Positions 1 through 7,927 of a DNA stretch of 42,724 nucleotides are shown here, piece by piece. The DNA is from Nitrospirae bacterium GWB2_47_37 (GTDB lineage: Bacteria; Nitrospirota; Thermodesulfovibrionia; Thermodesulfovibrionales; Dissulfurispiraceae). Positions within the stretch are counted from its first letter, which is position 1. Each line of letters starts with the position of its first letter. Both the position numbers and the translations under genes were made by a program. The stretch is taken from the NCBI GenBank assembly GCA_001803635.1, contig MHDU01000073.1, positions 1-42,724 on the forward strand, in the 5' to 3' direction. The notes beneath the pieces are model-generated. The model searched no databases, was not told the origin of the DNA, and saw only the letters and a list, made by a program, of their open reading frames with translations.

Positions 1-934
1 TTGCCGCCAATTTTATTGCCTCGATAATGCTTGAAGGATTTGCGATGCCTTTCCACGCTATGTCGCAGGCTGTGCCGTGGTCAGGAGAAGTCCTGATAAT
101 CGGCAGGCCGACGGTCATGTTCACGCCTTTTTCAAAGGCTATCATTTTAAACGGCGTCAAGCCCTGATCGTGATACATGCAGACTATTATATCAAATTCT
201 CCGTTATATGCCCTGTGAAATAAAGTGTCGGCAGGGTAGGGGCCTGAAACCGGAATTCCCATATTTTGCGCCTCTTCGATTGCCGGAGCAATCTCTTTTA
301 TCTCCTCATTTCCGAAGATGCCGGATTCTCCGGCATGGGGATTAAGCCCTGAGACAGCGATGAGGGGATTTTTAATGTCCAGCATGTCGCATGATTTTTT
401 CGCGAGTATGATGGTTTTCAGGACTTTTTCTTTTTTTATTAAATCCGGAACATTACTTAATGCAGTATGGATAGTAACGAGGATGACCTTCAGCTTTTCG
501 CTGTAAAACATCATCGCAAAATCTTTTGTATTTGTTAATTCAGCAAGCATTTCAGTATGCCCCGGCCATTTAAATCCTGCCATTTTCAATGCTTCCTTAG
601 AGATGGGCGCTGTTACAACAGCATCAACGCTTTTATTCAGAGCAAGCTCGACGGCCTTTTTTATATAGCTTGCGCAGGCCCTACCGCCTTCGGCAGTGGG
701 CTTGTTTTTCTGAAAATTCCCGTCTTTGATAGAACTCGTGTCTATTAATTCAAGATCTTTTATGCCGGCAGGAAGGCCGAGTTTGCCGATAGCTTCTTCG
801 ATGACGGCTCTATCTCCAACAATCACTGGCTCGCATATTCCGGTGATCTCATGCGACATGATAGCCTTCAATACTATCTCAGGCCCTATGCCTGCAGGGT
901 CCCCGATGGTTATGGCGATTTTTTTGCTTTTCAT
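1..934 (-). CDS. pdxA: 4-hydroxythreonine-4-phosphate dehydrogenase PdxA, 3' end cut off by the window
   Basis: PdxA oxidises 4-phosphohydroxy-L-threonine in the DXP-dependent route to pyridoxal 5'-phosphate, in the cytoplasm. I translated it by hand on the minus strand from the ATG at 934. The N-terminus has the family's ITIGDPAGIGPEI stretch. Further on are APISKEAL, the metal-ligand segment GHTEML, SGLNPHAGE and MYHDQGLTPFK, all PdxA signatures carrying the metal-binding histidines. About 311 codons are present out of the usual 320-340, so only the extreme C-terminus is missing. The start lies one base after the lolA stop, so it is probably cotranscribed with lolA. Confidence 0.93.
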   Translation of the reverse strand, partial: MKSKKIAITIGDPAGIGPEIVLKAIMSHEITGICEPVIVGDRAVIEEAIGKLGLPAGIKDLELIDTSSIKDGNFQKNKPTAEGGRACASYIKKAVELALNKSVDAVVTAPISKEALKMAGFKWPGHTEMLAELTNTKDFAMMFYSEKLKVILVTIHTALSNVPDLIKKEKVLKTIILAKKSCDMLDIKNPLIAVSGLNPHAGESGIFGNEEIKEIAPAIEEAQNMGIPVSGPYPADTLFHRAYNGEFDIIVCMYHDQGLTPFKMIAFEKGVNMTVGLPIIRTSPDHGTACDIAWKGIANPSSIIEAIKLAA

Positions 935-935
935 C

Positions 936-1559
936 TCATTGCCGTAATATATTTACGTTTTCAGGCGGTGAGAACTCGAAAATTTTGTCTTTCAAATCGG
1001 TATTGATTTTCACGTCTTTAAGATGAATCTCGACCCTGTTGGATAGCGTGTCGATAATTGCAAGGGATTCTATGGGGAATTCGCCGTTCGACGGCAGAAG
1101 CTCTATATGCGATATATTCCCCATCGGCTTTTTAGGCTTTAAAATAAGCCTGTCGTTTTTAGTCGATACATTAAATTCGTTATCGATATTTCCGAATCCT
1201 CCCAAAAGCGCAATCGGCGCTTGCCCGTACGTTGCCCTGTCGAATTTCGCCTTGAATGCCTGCCTTTCTTTTTTCTGATAGATGATTATATCGTCTCCGT
1301 TGATATATACCGTCTGCGGCTTGTCTCCCTTATATTCCCACCGCATCTCCTTAGATTTTATGAAGAATTCTCCCTTGTATGTATCCGTCCGTTTAAGGTC
1401 TTTGATATGGCTTTTCTGAATGAAATTCCCACGGATGTCCTTTATATTCTCGTATGCCTTTTGGATTTTCTCTACTTGATTATCGGCATGGCAAAGGGCA
1501 AAAGGCAAAAGGCTAAAGATAGTGAATAAACAAATAGTAATGGTTTTTAATAGGGCCAT
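936..1559 (-). CDS. lolA: Outer-membrane lipoprotein carrier protein LolA
   Basis: Periplasmic chaperone that takes lipoproteins from LolCDE and delivers them to the outer membrane. The 207-residue product has a signal peptide (hydrophobic residues 5-22, then a likely cut after ALCHA). It continues with the LolA beta-sheet pattern: GNFIQ near 44, GEFFIKSKEMRWEY near 63, a FxFSPP-type C-terminus. A Shine-Dalgarno (GGAGAT) sits about 12 bases before the ATG, inside the 8-base gap after ftsK. The signal-peptide codons contain a heptamer tandem repeat (1490-1517; see repeats). Its presence argues for a diderm cell envelope. Confidence 0.9.
   Translation of the reverse strand: MALLKTITICLFTIFSLLPFALCHADNQVEKIQKAYENIKDIRGNFIQKSHIKDLKRTDTYKGEFFIKSKEMRWEYKGDKPQTVYINGDDIIIYQKKERQAFKAKFDRATYGQAPIALLGGFGNIDNEFNVSTKNDRLILKPKKPMGNISHIELLPSNGEFPIESLAIIDTLSNRVEIHLKDVKINTDLKDKIFEFSPPENVNILRQ
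1490..1517. repeat. Heptamer tandem repeat inside the lolA signal-peptide region
   Basis: Four consecutive 7-base units read GGCAAAG, GGCAAAA, GGCAAAA, GGCTAAA on the plus strand. They lie in the first codons of lolA, where they encode part of the signal peptide region. The same GGCnAnn seven-base rhythm recurs in rimO (5361-5391). Confidence 0.7.
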
Positions 1560-1567
1560 GAGCTTTT

Positions 1568-3661
1568 TTATCTCCTTCCGAGAAAATCCCTCGGCTTTCC
1601 CGCGCCCTTCGGCGGCCCCACGAGGCCGTCTTCTTCCATAAGCTCCATCATCCTCGCGGCTCTGTTATAGCCGATTTTGAATCTCCTCTGAATGGACGAG
1701 ATCGAAACCTCTCCGATGGAATCGGCAAAGTCGATTACTCTCTGATACATCTCATCCCTTTCACCGGAGAGGTCTATTCCCTTTTCATGCTCATCCGCTA
1801 CTGCAATATTATCAAAGGGTGAATAGTCGGGGTTCCCCTGTGATTTTACGAATTCTCCTACTTGTTTGACTTCAGAATCGCTTACATATGCCCCGTGAAT
1901 TCTAATTATTTTAACGCCCGGAACCATAAAGAGCATGTCGCCCATTCCCAAAAGCTGCTCGGCTCCCTGAGCGTCGAGGATAGTCCTCGAATCTATTTTT
2001 GAGGTTACCTGAAACGATATTCTCGCGGGAAAGTTCGCCTTGATCAATCCGGTAATGACATCCACGGAGGGCCTCTGCGTGGCGAGTATAAGGTGTATGC
2101 CGGATGCCCTCGCCATCTGCGCGAGCCGGGCAATTGCGTTTTCTACATCGCTTGGAGCCGTGAACATGAGGTCTGCGAGTTCGTCTATGAATACTACGAT
2201 ATACGGCAATCTTTCGGAGTCGGACGCCTGCCTGTTAAATGTCTCTATGTTCCGTGCGCCTTTTTCGGCAAGCAGCCTGTATCTCCTTTCCATTTCGAAT
2301 ACCATTTTTTTCAGCGCATCCGACGCCTCTTTAGGGCTCGTTATTACCGGAGATATTAGATGGGGGATATCGCCGTAAGCGGACAGTTCCAAAAGTTTGG
2401 GATCTACCATCAGCATTTTAACCTCATCCGGCGTGGCCCTGTATAAAAGGCTCATTATCATGGAATTTACGGAGACGCTCTTGCCGGAACCCGTAGCTCC
2501 CGCCACAAGCAGGTGCGGCATCTTCGCGAGATCTGCGATTACAGGGTTGCCGAATATGTCTTTCCCGAGCGCGAGAGTCAGGAGCGAAGCGCTTTTCTGG
2601 AATATATCCGAGGATATTATCTCCTTCAGAGAAACGGTTGCGCGTTCGTTATTAGGGACTTCTATCCCTATAGTCGCCTTGCCCGCGATGGGATAAACCC
2701 TGATGCTCTGAGCGCGAAGGGCGAGGGCGAGGTCGTCAGAAAGCGAGACTATCCTGTTTATCTTCACGCCGGCCGCAGGCTCGAATTCATACATCGTGAC
2801 TACAGGACCAGGATGCGCCTGTTTTATCTTGCCGTTTACTCCGAAATCCAAAAGTTTCTTTTCAAGTCCTGCTGCCGCCGAGTTCATCTCCTCTTTTGCA
2901 GGCCCGGATACGCCCTCGGCATCTTTTAAAAATTCGAGAGGAGGAAGATTATAACCGCCGTCACCCGATGTCTTTTTTACACGCCTTTCCCTCACGGTTT
3001 TTTGTTCAGGCGCGGGCTGTACCCGCACTGTTTCCATTTTCGGTTCATTGATTATGATGCCTGAATCATAAACTTCAGGCTCCGGTTCTTGTTCGATTGT
3101 TCTTTTCTCTCTCATTTTTTTGATATAAGAAAATATAGATACAGGGCTTGCGAGAATGAGAGATACTATAACGAGAGCTATCGAAATGATATATGCCCCT
3201 GTCCCTGATAACAGTCCTATAAAGATATTGGAGAGAGAAATGCCGATAATCCCTCCGGATATGTCTATATGCGCGGTGTCGGCTATGATCTGTAAAAAGG
3301 CCGATAAGGAAACCAAAAGGAGGAGGGATCCTATTACATGAGCGATATTTTTTTCTTTGCCGAGAACCTTTCCGGCTCCGTATACGATGAGAAGCAGCGG
3401 GATTAAAATGCCGGAGAAGCCTATCAAAGAGAATATGATATCGGATATATGCGCGCCTACGATGCCCCCGTAATTTTTAGGCGGCGTATTGGAAAATGCG
3501 AAGAGGGACGGATCCCATTTGCTGTAAGTAAAGAGCGAGACCGCAAGGTATAACCCGCCTAATATTAAGACTACGCCTGCTATTTCCTGCAGCCGTTTGC
3601 TTCGATTATTATGAGCGTCGTCGAATTTTTCCTGCATGTCTGATTTTATCATTTCCCTCAT
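1568..3661 (-). CDS. ftsK: DNA translocase FtsK/SpoIIIE
   Basis: Septum-bound ATP-driven DNA pump that clears the chromosome terminus during division. The 697-residue protein has about four membrane helices in residues 25-180 and a short charged linker to about 235. A RecA-like motor follows, with Walker A GATGSGKS near 389-396 and Walker B VVFIDELADL. The C-terminal winged-helix gamma domain (about 630-697, with SSIQRRFKIGYNRAARMMEL) recognises KOPS-type sites. It is much shorter than E. coli FtsK and resembles the short-linker form common outside enterics. Its ATG overlaps the uppP stop (ATGA, 3658-3661), which indicates translational coupling. Confidence 0.95.
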   Translation of the reverse strand: MREMIKSDMQEKFDDAHNNRSKRLQEIAGVVLILGGLYLAVSLFTYSKWDPSLFAFSNTPPKNYGGIVGAHISDIIFSLIGFSGILIPLLLIVYGAGKVLGKEKNIAHVIGSLLLLVSLSAFLQIIADTAHIDISGGIIGISLSNIFIGLLSGTGAYIISIALVIVSLILASPVSIFSYIKKMREKRTIEQEPEPEVYDSGIIINEPKMETVRVQPAPEQKTVRERRVKKTSGDGGYNLPPLEFLKDAEGVSGPAKEEMNSAAAGLEKKLLDFGVNGKIKQAHPGPVVTMYEFEPAAGVKINRIVSLSDDLALALRAQSIRVYPIAGKATIGIEVPNNERATVSLKEIISSDIFQKSASLLTLALGKDIFGNPVIADLAKMPHLLVAGATGSGKSVSVNSMIMSLLYRATPDEVKMLMVDPKLLELSAYGDIPHLISPVITSPKEASDALKKMVFEMERRYRLLAEKGARNIETFNRQASDSERLPYIVVFIDELADLMFTAPSDVENAIARLAQMARASGIHLILATQRPSVDVITGLIKANFPARISFQVTSKIDSRTILDAQGAEQLLGMGDMLFMVPGVKIIRIHGAYVSDSEVKQVGEFVKSQGNPDYSPFDNIAVADEHEKGIDLSGERDEMYQRVIDFADSIGEVSISSIQRRFKIGYNRAARMMELMEEDGLVGPPKGAGKPRDFLGRR

Positions 3662-4443
3662 AAATAGTAAAAAAGTATGCCCGCGCCGAAGGCAATGCGG
3701 TATATCGCAAACGAGTTGAACGTATGTTTTGTAACGAACCCTAAAAACGCCTTTATGACAATCAGCGCCGAAAAGAAAGAGACGAAGAAACCGACGGCAA
3801 AAGTAGGCGTATCGCTTGCGCTTAGATTATTAATGTTTTTCAATAGATCGTACGATGTCGCGGCAAACATTGTAGGTATTGCCAAAAAGAAGGAAAACTC
3901 GACGGCCGTTTTCCGCTCCAACCTAAAGCACATGGCGCCCATTATTGTCGCGCCTGCCCTCGATACGCCCGGAAAAAGAGATAATGCCTGCGCCAAACCG
4001 ATGCCTAATGCCTGTTTAAGAGAGACCTTGTCTATGTCCGTTACGGACGGTGTTTTAACCGTGTTTTCGATAATAAATATGGCGATGCCGCCGGCTATAA
4101 GCGCAAAGGCAACGCTTACTGGATTAAACAGGTAATGCTTTATGATGGAGTGCGTTATAAGACCGAGAAACGCGGCAGGCAGAAATGCTATGAAAAGATT
4201 TAATAAAAACCGGTTCGATCCTTTCGCGCCGAATCCGGTAATGGATGACAGTATCTTATCGCGATACATCCAAACCACGGCAAGGATCGCGCCGAGCTGT
4301 ATGAATATCTCGAAGGTCTTTGCCTTATCGCCGGTAAAGCCGAGCATCTCTCCCGCAAGTATCAAGTGGCCTGTTGAAGATATAGGCAGGAATTCGGTAA
4401 CTCCCTCTACTATGCCGAGTATTACGGCTTTAAATATTTCCAT
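3658..4443 (-). CDS. uppP: Undecaprenyl-diphosphatase UppP (BacA)
   Basis: Integral membrane phosphatase that recycles undecaprenyl pyrophosphate to the lipid carrier used for peptidoglycan and O-antigen synthesis; it can confer bacitracin resistance. The 261-residue protein is hydrophobic throughout. It carries both signature segments: EGVTEFLPISSTGHL at residues 13-27 and LFPGVSRAGATIMGAM near 156-171, which includes the catalytic Arg. GGAGG and AGGAT lie just upstream of the ATG. It overlaps ftsK by four bases and follows rimO by about 20 bases. Confidence 0.95.
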   Translation of the reverse strand: MEIFKAVILGIVEGVTEFLPISSTGHLILAGEMLGFTGDKAKTFEIFIQLGAILAVVWMYRDKILSSITGFGAKGSNRFLLNLFIAFLPAAFLGLITHSIIKHYLFNPVSVAFALIAGGIAIFIIENTVKTPSVTDIDKVSLKQALGIGLAQALSLFPGVSRAGATIMGAMCFRLERKTAVEFSFFLAIPTMFAATSYDLLKNINNLSASDTPTFAVGFFVSFFSALIVIKAFLGFVTKHTFNSFAIYRIAFGAGILFYYL

Positions 4444-4463
4444 ATCCTAAAAGCCTCCGGAGC

Positions 4464-5774
4464 TTATATTATTTTGCCCTTTACATCATAATCGAACGCG
4501 TCCGTAATCTCAACAGTAACGATATCTCCGATCTTTATTGTCATATCGTCCGTTGGCTGCTCTATAATCACCGTTCCGTCTATCTCCGGCGCATGAGAGT
4601 AGAGCCTTGCAATAGAGATATTGCCGTCGATCTCTTCTACTATCGCCTCATATCGCCTGCCTATCAATTCCCTGTTTTTTTCGAGAGATATGGCCGCCTG
4701 CCTCCGCATTATCTCGTCGAGCCTTCTGTCTTTAGTCTTCTCCGGCACTTGTCCTTTAAGCTTTGAAGCGGGAGTGCCTTCCTCTTTTGAATACTTAAAG
4801 ACTCCGAGCCGGTCGAACCTTATCTCCTCTATGAAATCAACAAGGCCGTTAAAGTCTTCCTCAGTCTCTCCGGGGAAACCCACAATGAACGTAGTCCTCA
4901 GGGCAACGCCCGGAATTTTCTTTCTGATAGTTCTTATCAGTTTTATGTATTCCTTGCGCGTTCCTCTCCTTCCCATCGCCCGCAAAATTTTGTCTTCCGA
5001 GTGCTGTAACGGTATATCGAGGTATTTTTGTATCCTGTCTTCTTTTGCCATGTACTCAAGCAGTTCATCGGTTATTTCCGTGGGATAAAGATAAAGGAGC
5101 CTGATGCGGAAGTTTCCCTTAATGGCCGCCATGTCCTTGAGCAAAGAAACGAGGTTATACTTTTCCGATTCCTTGCCGTAATTTGTAATGTCCTGAGCTA
5201 CGAGTATAAGCTCTCTTGCGCCCTTACGGATATACTCTTTTGCCTCTTTCAATATCTGCCCGGAATCGACGCTCCTGAATTTTCCCCTGATCGAAGGTAT
5301 TACGCAGAACGTGCATTTTTTGTTGCAGCCCTCCGCGATTTTGAGATAGGCGTACGATGAGGCGATAGGCGATGGGCGATAGGCAATAGGCATCTTAATA
5401 TCTCTCTTAGCCTTTTGCATATTGCCGAATGCCGAATGCTTACAATATTCGATAATCCTGTCCTCTTCTCCAACCCCGAAGATGGCGTCGATTTCAGGGA
5501 TATCTTTCATTAGTTCATTTTTATATCTCTTTGCGAGGCAGCCGAATACTACGAGTTTTTTGCCGCCCTTTTTCAGCTTCGCTAAATCGAGTATTTCTTC
5601 GATGGATTCTTCCTTCGCGTCCTTGATAAATCCGCATGTGTTTACGAGGATTATATCCGCATCAGCGGCATCGTCTACAGGCGTAAAGCCTTGCGATGCG
5701 AATGCCTTTGTCAGATGCTCGGAATCGACCTGATTCTTGGGGCAGCCGAGAGTTGTGATGTTTATTTTAGCCAT
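4464..5774 (-). CDS. rimO: Ribosomal protein S12 methylthiotransferase RimO
   Basis: Radical-SAM enzyme that methylthiolates the conserved Asp of ribosomal protein S12. It has an N-terminal MTTase domain (INITTLGCPKNQVDSE at the start, NTCGFI near 45). The radical-SAM cluster motif is EGCNKKCTFC (CxxxCxxC) near residue 150, and a C-terminal TRAM domain is present. I chose the ATG at 5774 because the family begins right before the TLGCPKN segment, and a TGn-TATTAT -10 box ends 7 bases before it. An upstream ATG at 5801 would add nine residues and has only a weak AAGAG in front. The linker before the Fe-S motif is encoded partly by heptamer repeats. Confidence 0.94.
   Translation of the reverse strand: MAKINITTLGCPKNQVDSEHLTKAFASQGFTPVDDAADADIILVNTCGFIKDAKEESIEEILDLAKLKKGGKKLVVFGCLAKRYKNELMKDIPEIDAIFGVGEEDRIIEYCKHSAFGNMQKAKRDIKMPIAYRPSPIASSYAYLKIAEGCNKKCTFCVIPSIRGKFRSVDSGQILKEAKEYIRKGARELILVAQDITNYGKESEKYNLVSLLKDMAAIKGNFRIRLLYLYPTEITDELLEYMAKEDRIQKYLDIPLQHSEDKILRAMGRRGTRKEYIKLIRTIRKKIPGVALRTTFIVGFPGETEEDFNGLVDFIEEIRFDRLGVFKYSKEEGTPASKLKGQVPEKTKDRRLDEIMRRQAAISLEKNRELIGRRYEAIVEEIDGNISIARLYSHAPEIDGTVIIEQPTDDMTIKIGDIVTVEITDAFDYDVKGKII
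5361..5391. repeat. Heptamer tandem repeat inside rimO
   Basis: Units GGCGATA, GGCGATG, GGCGATA, GGCAATA then GGC follow each other without a break. They encode the segment just before the radical-SAM cysteines (IAYRPSPIAS). A second heptamer pair, GCCGAAT twice, lies at 5424-5437 in the same linker. The repeats keep the frame and fall in a variable linker, so function is probably retained. Confidence 0.75.
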
Positions 5775-5781
5775 GAATTTT

Positions 5782-5787
5782 ATAATA
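5782..5787 (-). promoter_or_regulatory. Extended -10 box immediately before rimO
   Basis: On the minus strand TGT precedes TATTAT, and only 7 bases separate the box from the ATG at 5774. Transcription would start at or within a base or two of the start codon, giving a leaderless mRNA. No Shine-Dalgarno is visible there. Confidence 0.5.
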
Positions 5788-5832
5788 ACATGAATCCGCA
5801 TTATTGCTCTTGTGGTTGTCCTTGTCCTTTGT

Positions 5833-5838
5833 TATAAT
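5833..5838 (+). promoter_or_regulatory. Extended -10 box for the 5848 gene
   Basis: A perfect TATAAT preceded by TGT lies 9 bases before the ATG at 5848. A weak -35 (TTGTGG, 5810-5815) lies 17 bases upstream. This promoter is divergent from the rimO box and also predicts a leaderless transcript. Confidence 0.55.
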
Positions 5839-5847
5839 TCCGGCAAG

Positions 5848-6432
5848 ATGAATATCACTCAAATTTTCCTGATAGCGGCTCTCATCCTTTTTGCCCTCGC
5901 GCTCCTCGCCATATTGTTCAAGGCGAAGCGGTATAAAACCCATATGGAAGGGCTTGCGAAAGCCGTAGGCGGCACTGCGGAAGTATTATCGAGCCTCCGC
6001 ACGCGTATTTACCTATTACATGCAGTTCACAATAATTTGAAATACAGGTGCAGCTTCACTCCCGCCAAAAACAACCCTCCTGAGTTCGCCATTTCTTTAT
6101 ACGGAAGTTTTCCGGCAGGACTAAGCATAGTTAAAAGGAAAAAATCCGACAGTGAAGAGGCAAAGGCAGGCGGGGCAGAGGAAATCCGGACAGGGGACGC
6201 GGATTTCGACAGACTCTTTATTGTCAGGGTAAGGCAGGGGCACTCCTCGCGCAATTGCCTCGAATTACAGTCAAGAAGGACGCTCATTTCAAAACTCTTG
6301 AGCCGGGAGGATGTAGGGCTTTTCTCGGAAGGGGCATCTATGCGCGTAATCTTTAAGGGGCTCGAACTGGAAGAAGTAGATTCCAATGTCTTGAGAGAAT
6401 GCCTCGAACAGATGACGGCGCTGGCGATATAA
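5848..6432 (+). CDS. Membrane-anchored protein of unknown function
   Basis: I do not recognise this protein. From the ATG at 5848 it has 194 residues. One N-terminal membrane helix (about residues 4-24, rich in Ile, Leu and Ala) is followed by a charged cytoplasmic or periplasmic domain of mixed alpha/beta character, with no cysteine motif or catalytic signature that I can name. The upstream ATG at 5812 would start inside the promoter and gives an unlikely extension, so I prefer 5848. It stands alone on the plus strand, divergent from rimO and convergent with the rhodanese gene (15-base gap). Confidence 0.7.
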   Translation: MNITQIFLIAALILFALALLAILFKAKRYKTHMEGLAKAVGGTAEVLSSLRTRIYLLHAVHNNLKYRCSFTPAKNNPPEFAISLYGSFPAGLSIVKRKKSDSEEAKAGGAEEIRTGDADFDRLFIVRVRQGHSSRNCLELQSRRTLISKLLSREDVGLFSEGASMRVIFKGLELEEVDSNVLRECLEQMTALAI

Positions 6433-6447
6433 AGAGGTATTTGGCCT

Positions 6448-6789
6448 TTATTTCATCTCCAACGGATATTCAGCCTTTCGCCAAGCGGCCCAGCCGCCTT
6501 TGAGGGCCGAGACCTTTGCGAACCCTTCTTCGATAAGTATGCCTGCCGCACGGGCGCTGGAGTGCTCTTCTTTTCAGGTGCAGTAGGCGATAATAGTACC
6601 GTTTTTATCCAGCCCCTTTGCGAATTCCTTTATTGCCGCATCATTGTTAGGGTCGAGATATACGGCGCCTTTTATCTTTTTGTTGCCGGTTGCATAGGCT
6701 CCGGGCTGCCGCACATCGAGGATAGTGAGGGCCTCTCCCCTGTCCATCATTGCCTTAAGCTCATCTGTTGTGATCCTCGGGACTTCCAT
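6448..6789 (-). CDS. Rhodanese-like protein, predicted selenoprotein (in-frame UGA read as selenocysteine)
   Basis: The reading frame starts at the ATG at 6789 with a strong GGAGGT Shine-Dalgarno 8 bases upstream. It meets a TGA at 6576-6574 after 71 codons and continues in the same frame to TAA at 6450-6448, giving 113 residues with one Sec. Before the TGA are the rhodanese features ILDVRQPGAY and AYCT; after it come KEEHSSARAAG, GFAKVSALKGGWAAW and YP, which complete the domain. Single-domain relatives commonly read YCTC or YCAC at this loop, so the UGA replaces the second Cys of CxC (C70-T71-U72). Rhodaneses move sulfane sulfur or bind selenium. A nonsense mutation is the alternative, but nothing after the stop has decayed. 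Confidence 0.8.
6541..6588 (-). promoter_or_regulatory. Candidate SECIS-type stem-loop around the rhodanese UGA
   Basis: On the minus strand GCCTACTGCAC (6588-6578) can pair with GTGCGGCAGGC (6551-6541): 11 pairs with one A-C mismatch and one G-U. The TGA lies one base inside the 26-base loop. An alternative smaller hairpin pairs GCAC (6565-6562) with GTGC (6551-6548), 8 bases after the TGA, with a 10-base loop. Bacterial SECIS elements lie at and just after the UGA, so either could serve. The geometry is not a textbook match. Confidence 0.4.
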
Positions 6790-6824
6790 ATATTACCTCC
6801 ATTTGCTGCTGTAATCTTTATTGC

Positions 6825-7457
6825 CTATCCTTCAAGCATAACTATGGAACACATCATTGCGACTGCCCATACAATGTCGGAAAGGGAGAGTTGAAACTCG
6901 CATGTGGAATCGAATAATAAGTCGGCCTTAGCCGGAAATTCTTCATCCTCAAGCCATAATATCATCGTAACAGGCACCCTCGGCAGAGAGAAAAGCCTTA
7001 TGCCGGCGTCTCCGTATCCCGTAAGTACTTCAGCGCCGTATTCCTGTCCCTTCGCGATAAAACCTTCGGGGTCTTTAGCGTATTTTTTCGCGATTTCATC
7101 AAGGGGAAGAACGTGCGTGCCTACAGTGAACTTATGACCGCCCTTTACATCCTCGGGCCTCAGCAATCTGCCGCTCTGCGGAATATCCATTGCGCTGTTC
7201 ATGTACCGGAGGATCGAAAGCCTGAAGAAGTCCTTGAGTTTGCCGAGGAACAAATCGCCTTTTTCGGAAGCGGCGGATATTCGCATTTCGCACGGGTTGA
7301 CATGAAAATCTATTCCGAAACATCTGAGCCTGAAAGCGCCGGCTTTCTCGTCAAAAACAGCGCCGGTTTTTCCGCATATTTCGTCACGGGAAAGCCCGCA
7401 TATTTTCTCCCATGCCTTTTCTTCGCCGTGTTCTATCTTAATAGGTACAAGTTCCAT
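6825..7457 (-). CDS. DUF3786 domain-containing protein
   Basis: A 210-residue soluble protein of a family I recognise as DUF3786, whose function is not established; it is found mainly in anaerobes. The recognisable part is the C-terminal half: GAEVLTGYGDAGIRLFSLP, then VPVTMILWLEDEEFPAKADLLFDS, and an amphipathic end with WAVAMMC. Cysteines at about 20, 28 and 46 do not form a standard metal motif. It lies 35 bases before the rhodanese and 32 bases after the DUF2062 gene. A TGn-TATATT box sits 6 bases before its ATG with no Shine-Dalgarno, so it may also have its own leaderless promoter. Confidence 0.75.
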   Translation of the reverse strand: MELVPIKIEHGEEKAWEKICGLSRDEICGKTGAVFDEKAGAFRLRCFGIDFHVNPCEMRISAASEKGDLFLGKLKDFFRLSILRYMNSAMDIPQSGRLLRPEDVKGGHKFTVGTHVLPLDEIAKKYAKDPEGFIAKGQEYGAEVLTGYGDAGIRLFSLPRVPVTMILWLEDEEFPAKADLLFDSTCEFQLSLSDIVWAVAMMCSIVMLEG

Positions 7458-7463
7458 TTCTTA

Positions 7464-7469
7464 AATATA
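7464..7469 (-). promoter_or_regulatory. Extended -10 box before the DUF3786 gene
   Basis: On the minus strand TGC is followed by TATATT, ending 6 bases before the ATG at 7457. It lies in the short gap between the DUF2062 and DUF3786 genes and would act as an internal operon promoter giving a leaderless transcript. Confidence 0.45.
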
Positions 7470-7489
7470 GCACAATTAAAACAGCTTCT

Positions 7490-7927
7490 CTATTTCAGCG
7501 TCTGTCTGCTTTTAACTACGGCATGATAGATAATGATATAACCTGCTATTGATGACAGGATTCCGACGAGGGTTGTGCCTACGAGGAACGGTATTAAAAG
7601 AGGTTTCATTTCATTCATAAGATACGAAAAGCTTATGTCGTTCCAGTTGATATCTGGAATTATTTTATCCATCCCTAAAAGTTTTGCGCCGAACCATGTC
7701 GCGAACGTATATATCGGCACGATAGTCCATGGATTGGTGATGTATACCCCGACTATGGTCACAAATTTATTGAGCCTGAAAATCCATGCTGCGGCAATTC
7801 CGAGTACGGTATGAAGTCCGAGAAGCGGAGACATTCCGAGGAATACGCCGATTGCAAAAGATACGGCGATCTTTTTCGGGGAGTCTTTAACGCTGAAAAC
7901 AGCGGAGAGCTTGTCACGGAGCGCCAA
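7490..7927 (-). CDS. DUF2062 domain-containing membrane protein
   Basis: A 145-residue membrane protein. The DUF2062 signature is clear: SPKKIAVSFAIGVFLGMSPLLG, then LNKFVTIVGVYITNPWTIVPIY, with about three membrane helices. Its function is unknown; relatives are often fused or linked to lipid or envelope sugar genes. The only plausible start is TTG at 7927, inside the end of thiL (14-base overlap), so translation is likely coupled to thiL. Confidence 0.85.
   Translation of the reverse strand: MALRDKLSAVFSVKDSPKKIAVSFAIGVFLGMSPLLGLHTVLGIAAAWIFRLNKFVTIVGVYITNPWTIVPIYTFATWFGAKLLGMDKIIPDINWNDISFSYLMNEMKPLLIPFLVGTTLVGILSSIAGYIIIYHAVVKSRQTLK

Noticed and set aside
6574-6789. The rhodanese as a truncated gene or pseudogene ending at the TGA
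   Set aside because: Codons after the TGA continue in frame with conserved rhodanese residues to a normal stop, and there is no other damage; Sec insertion explains it better.
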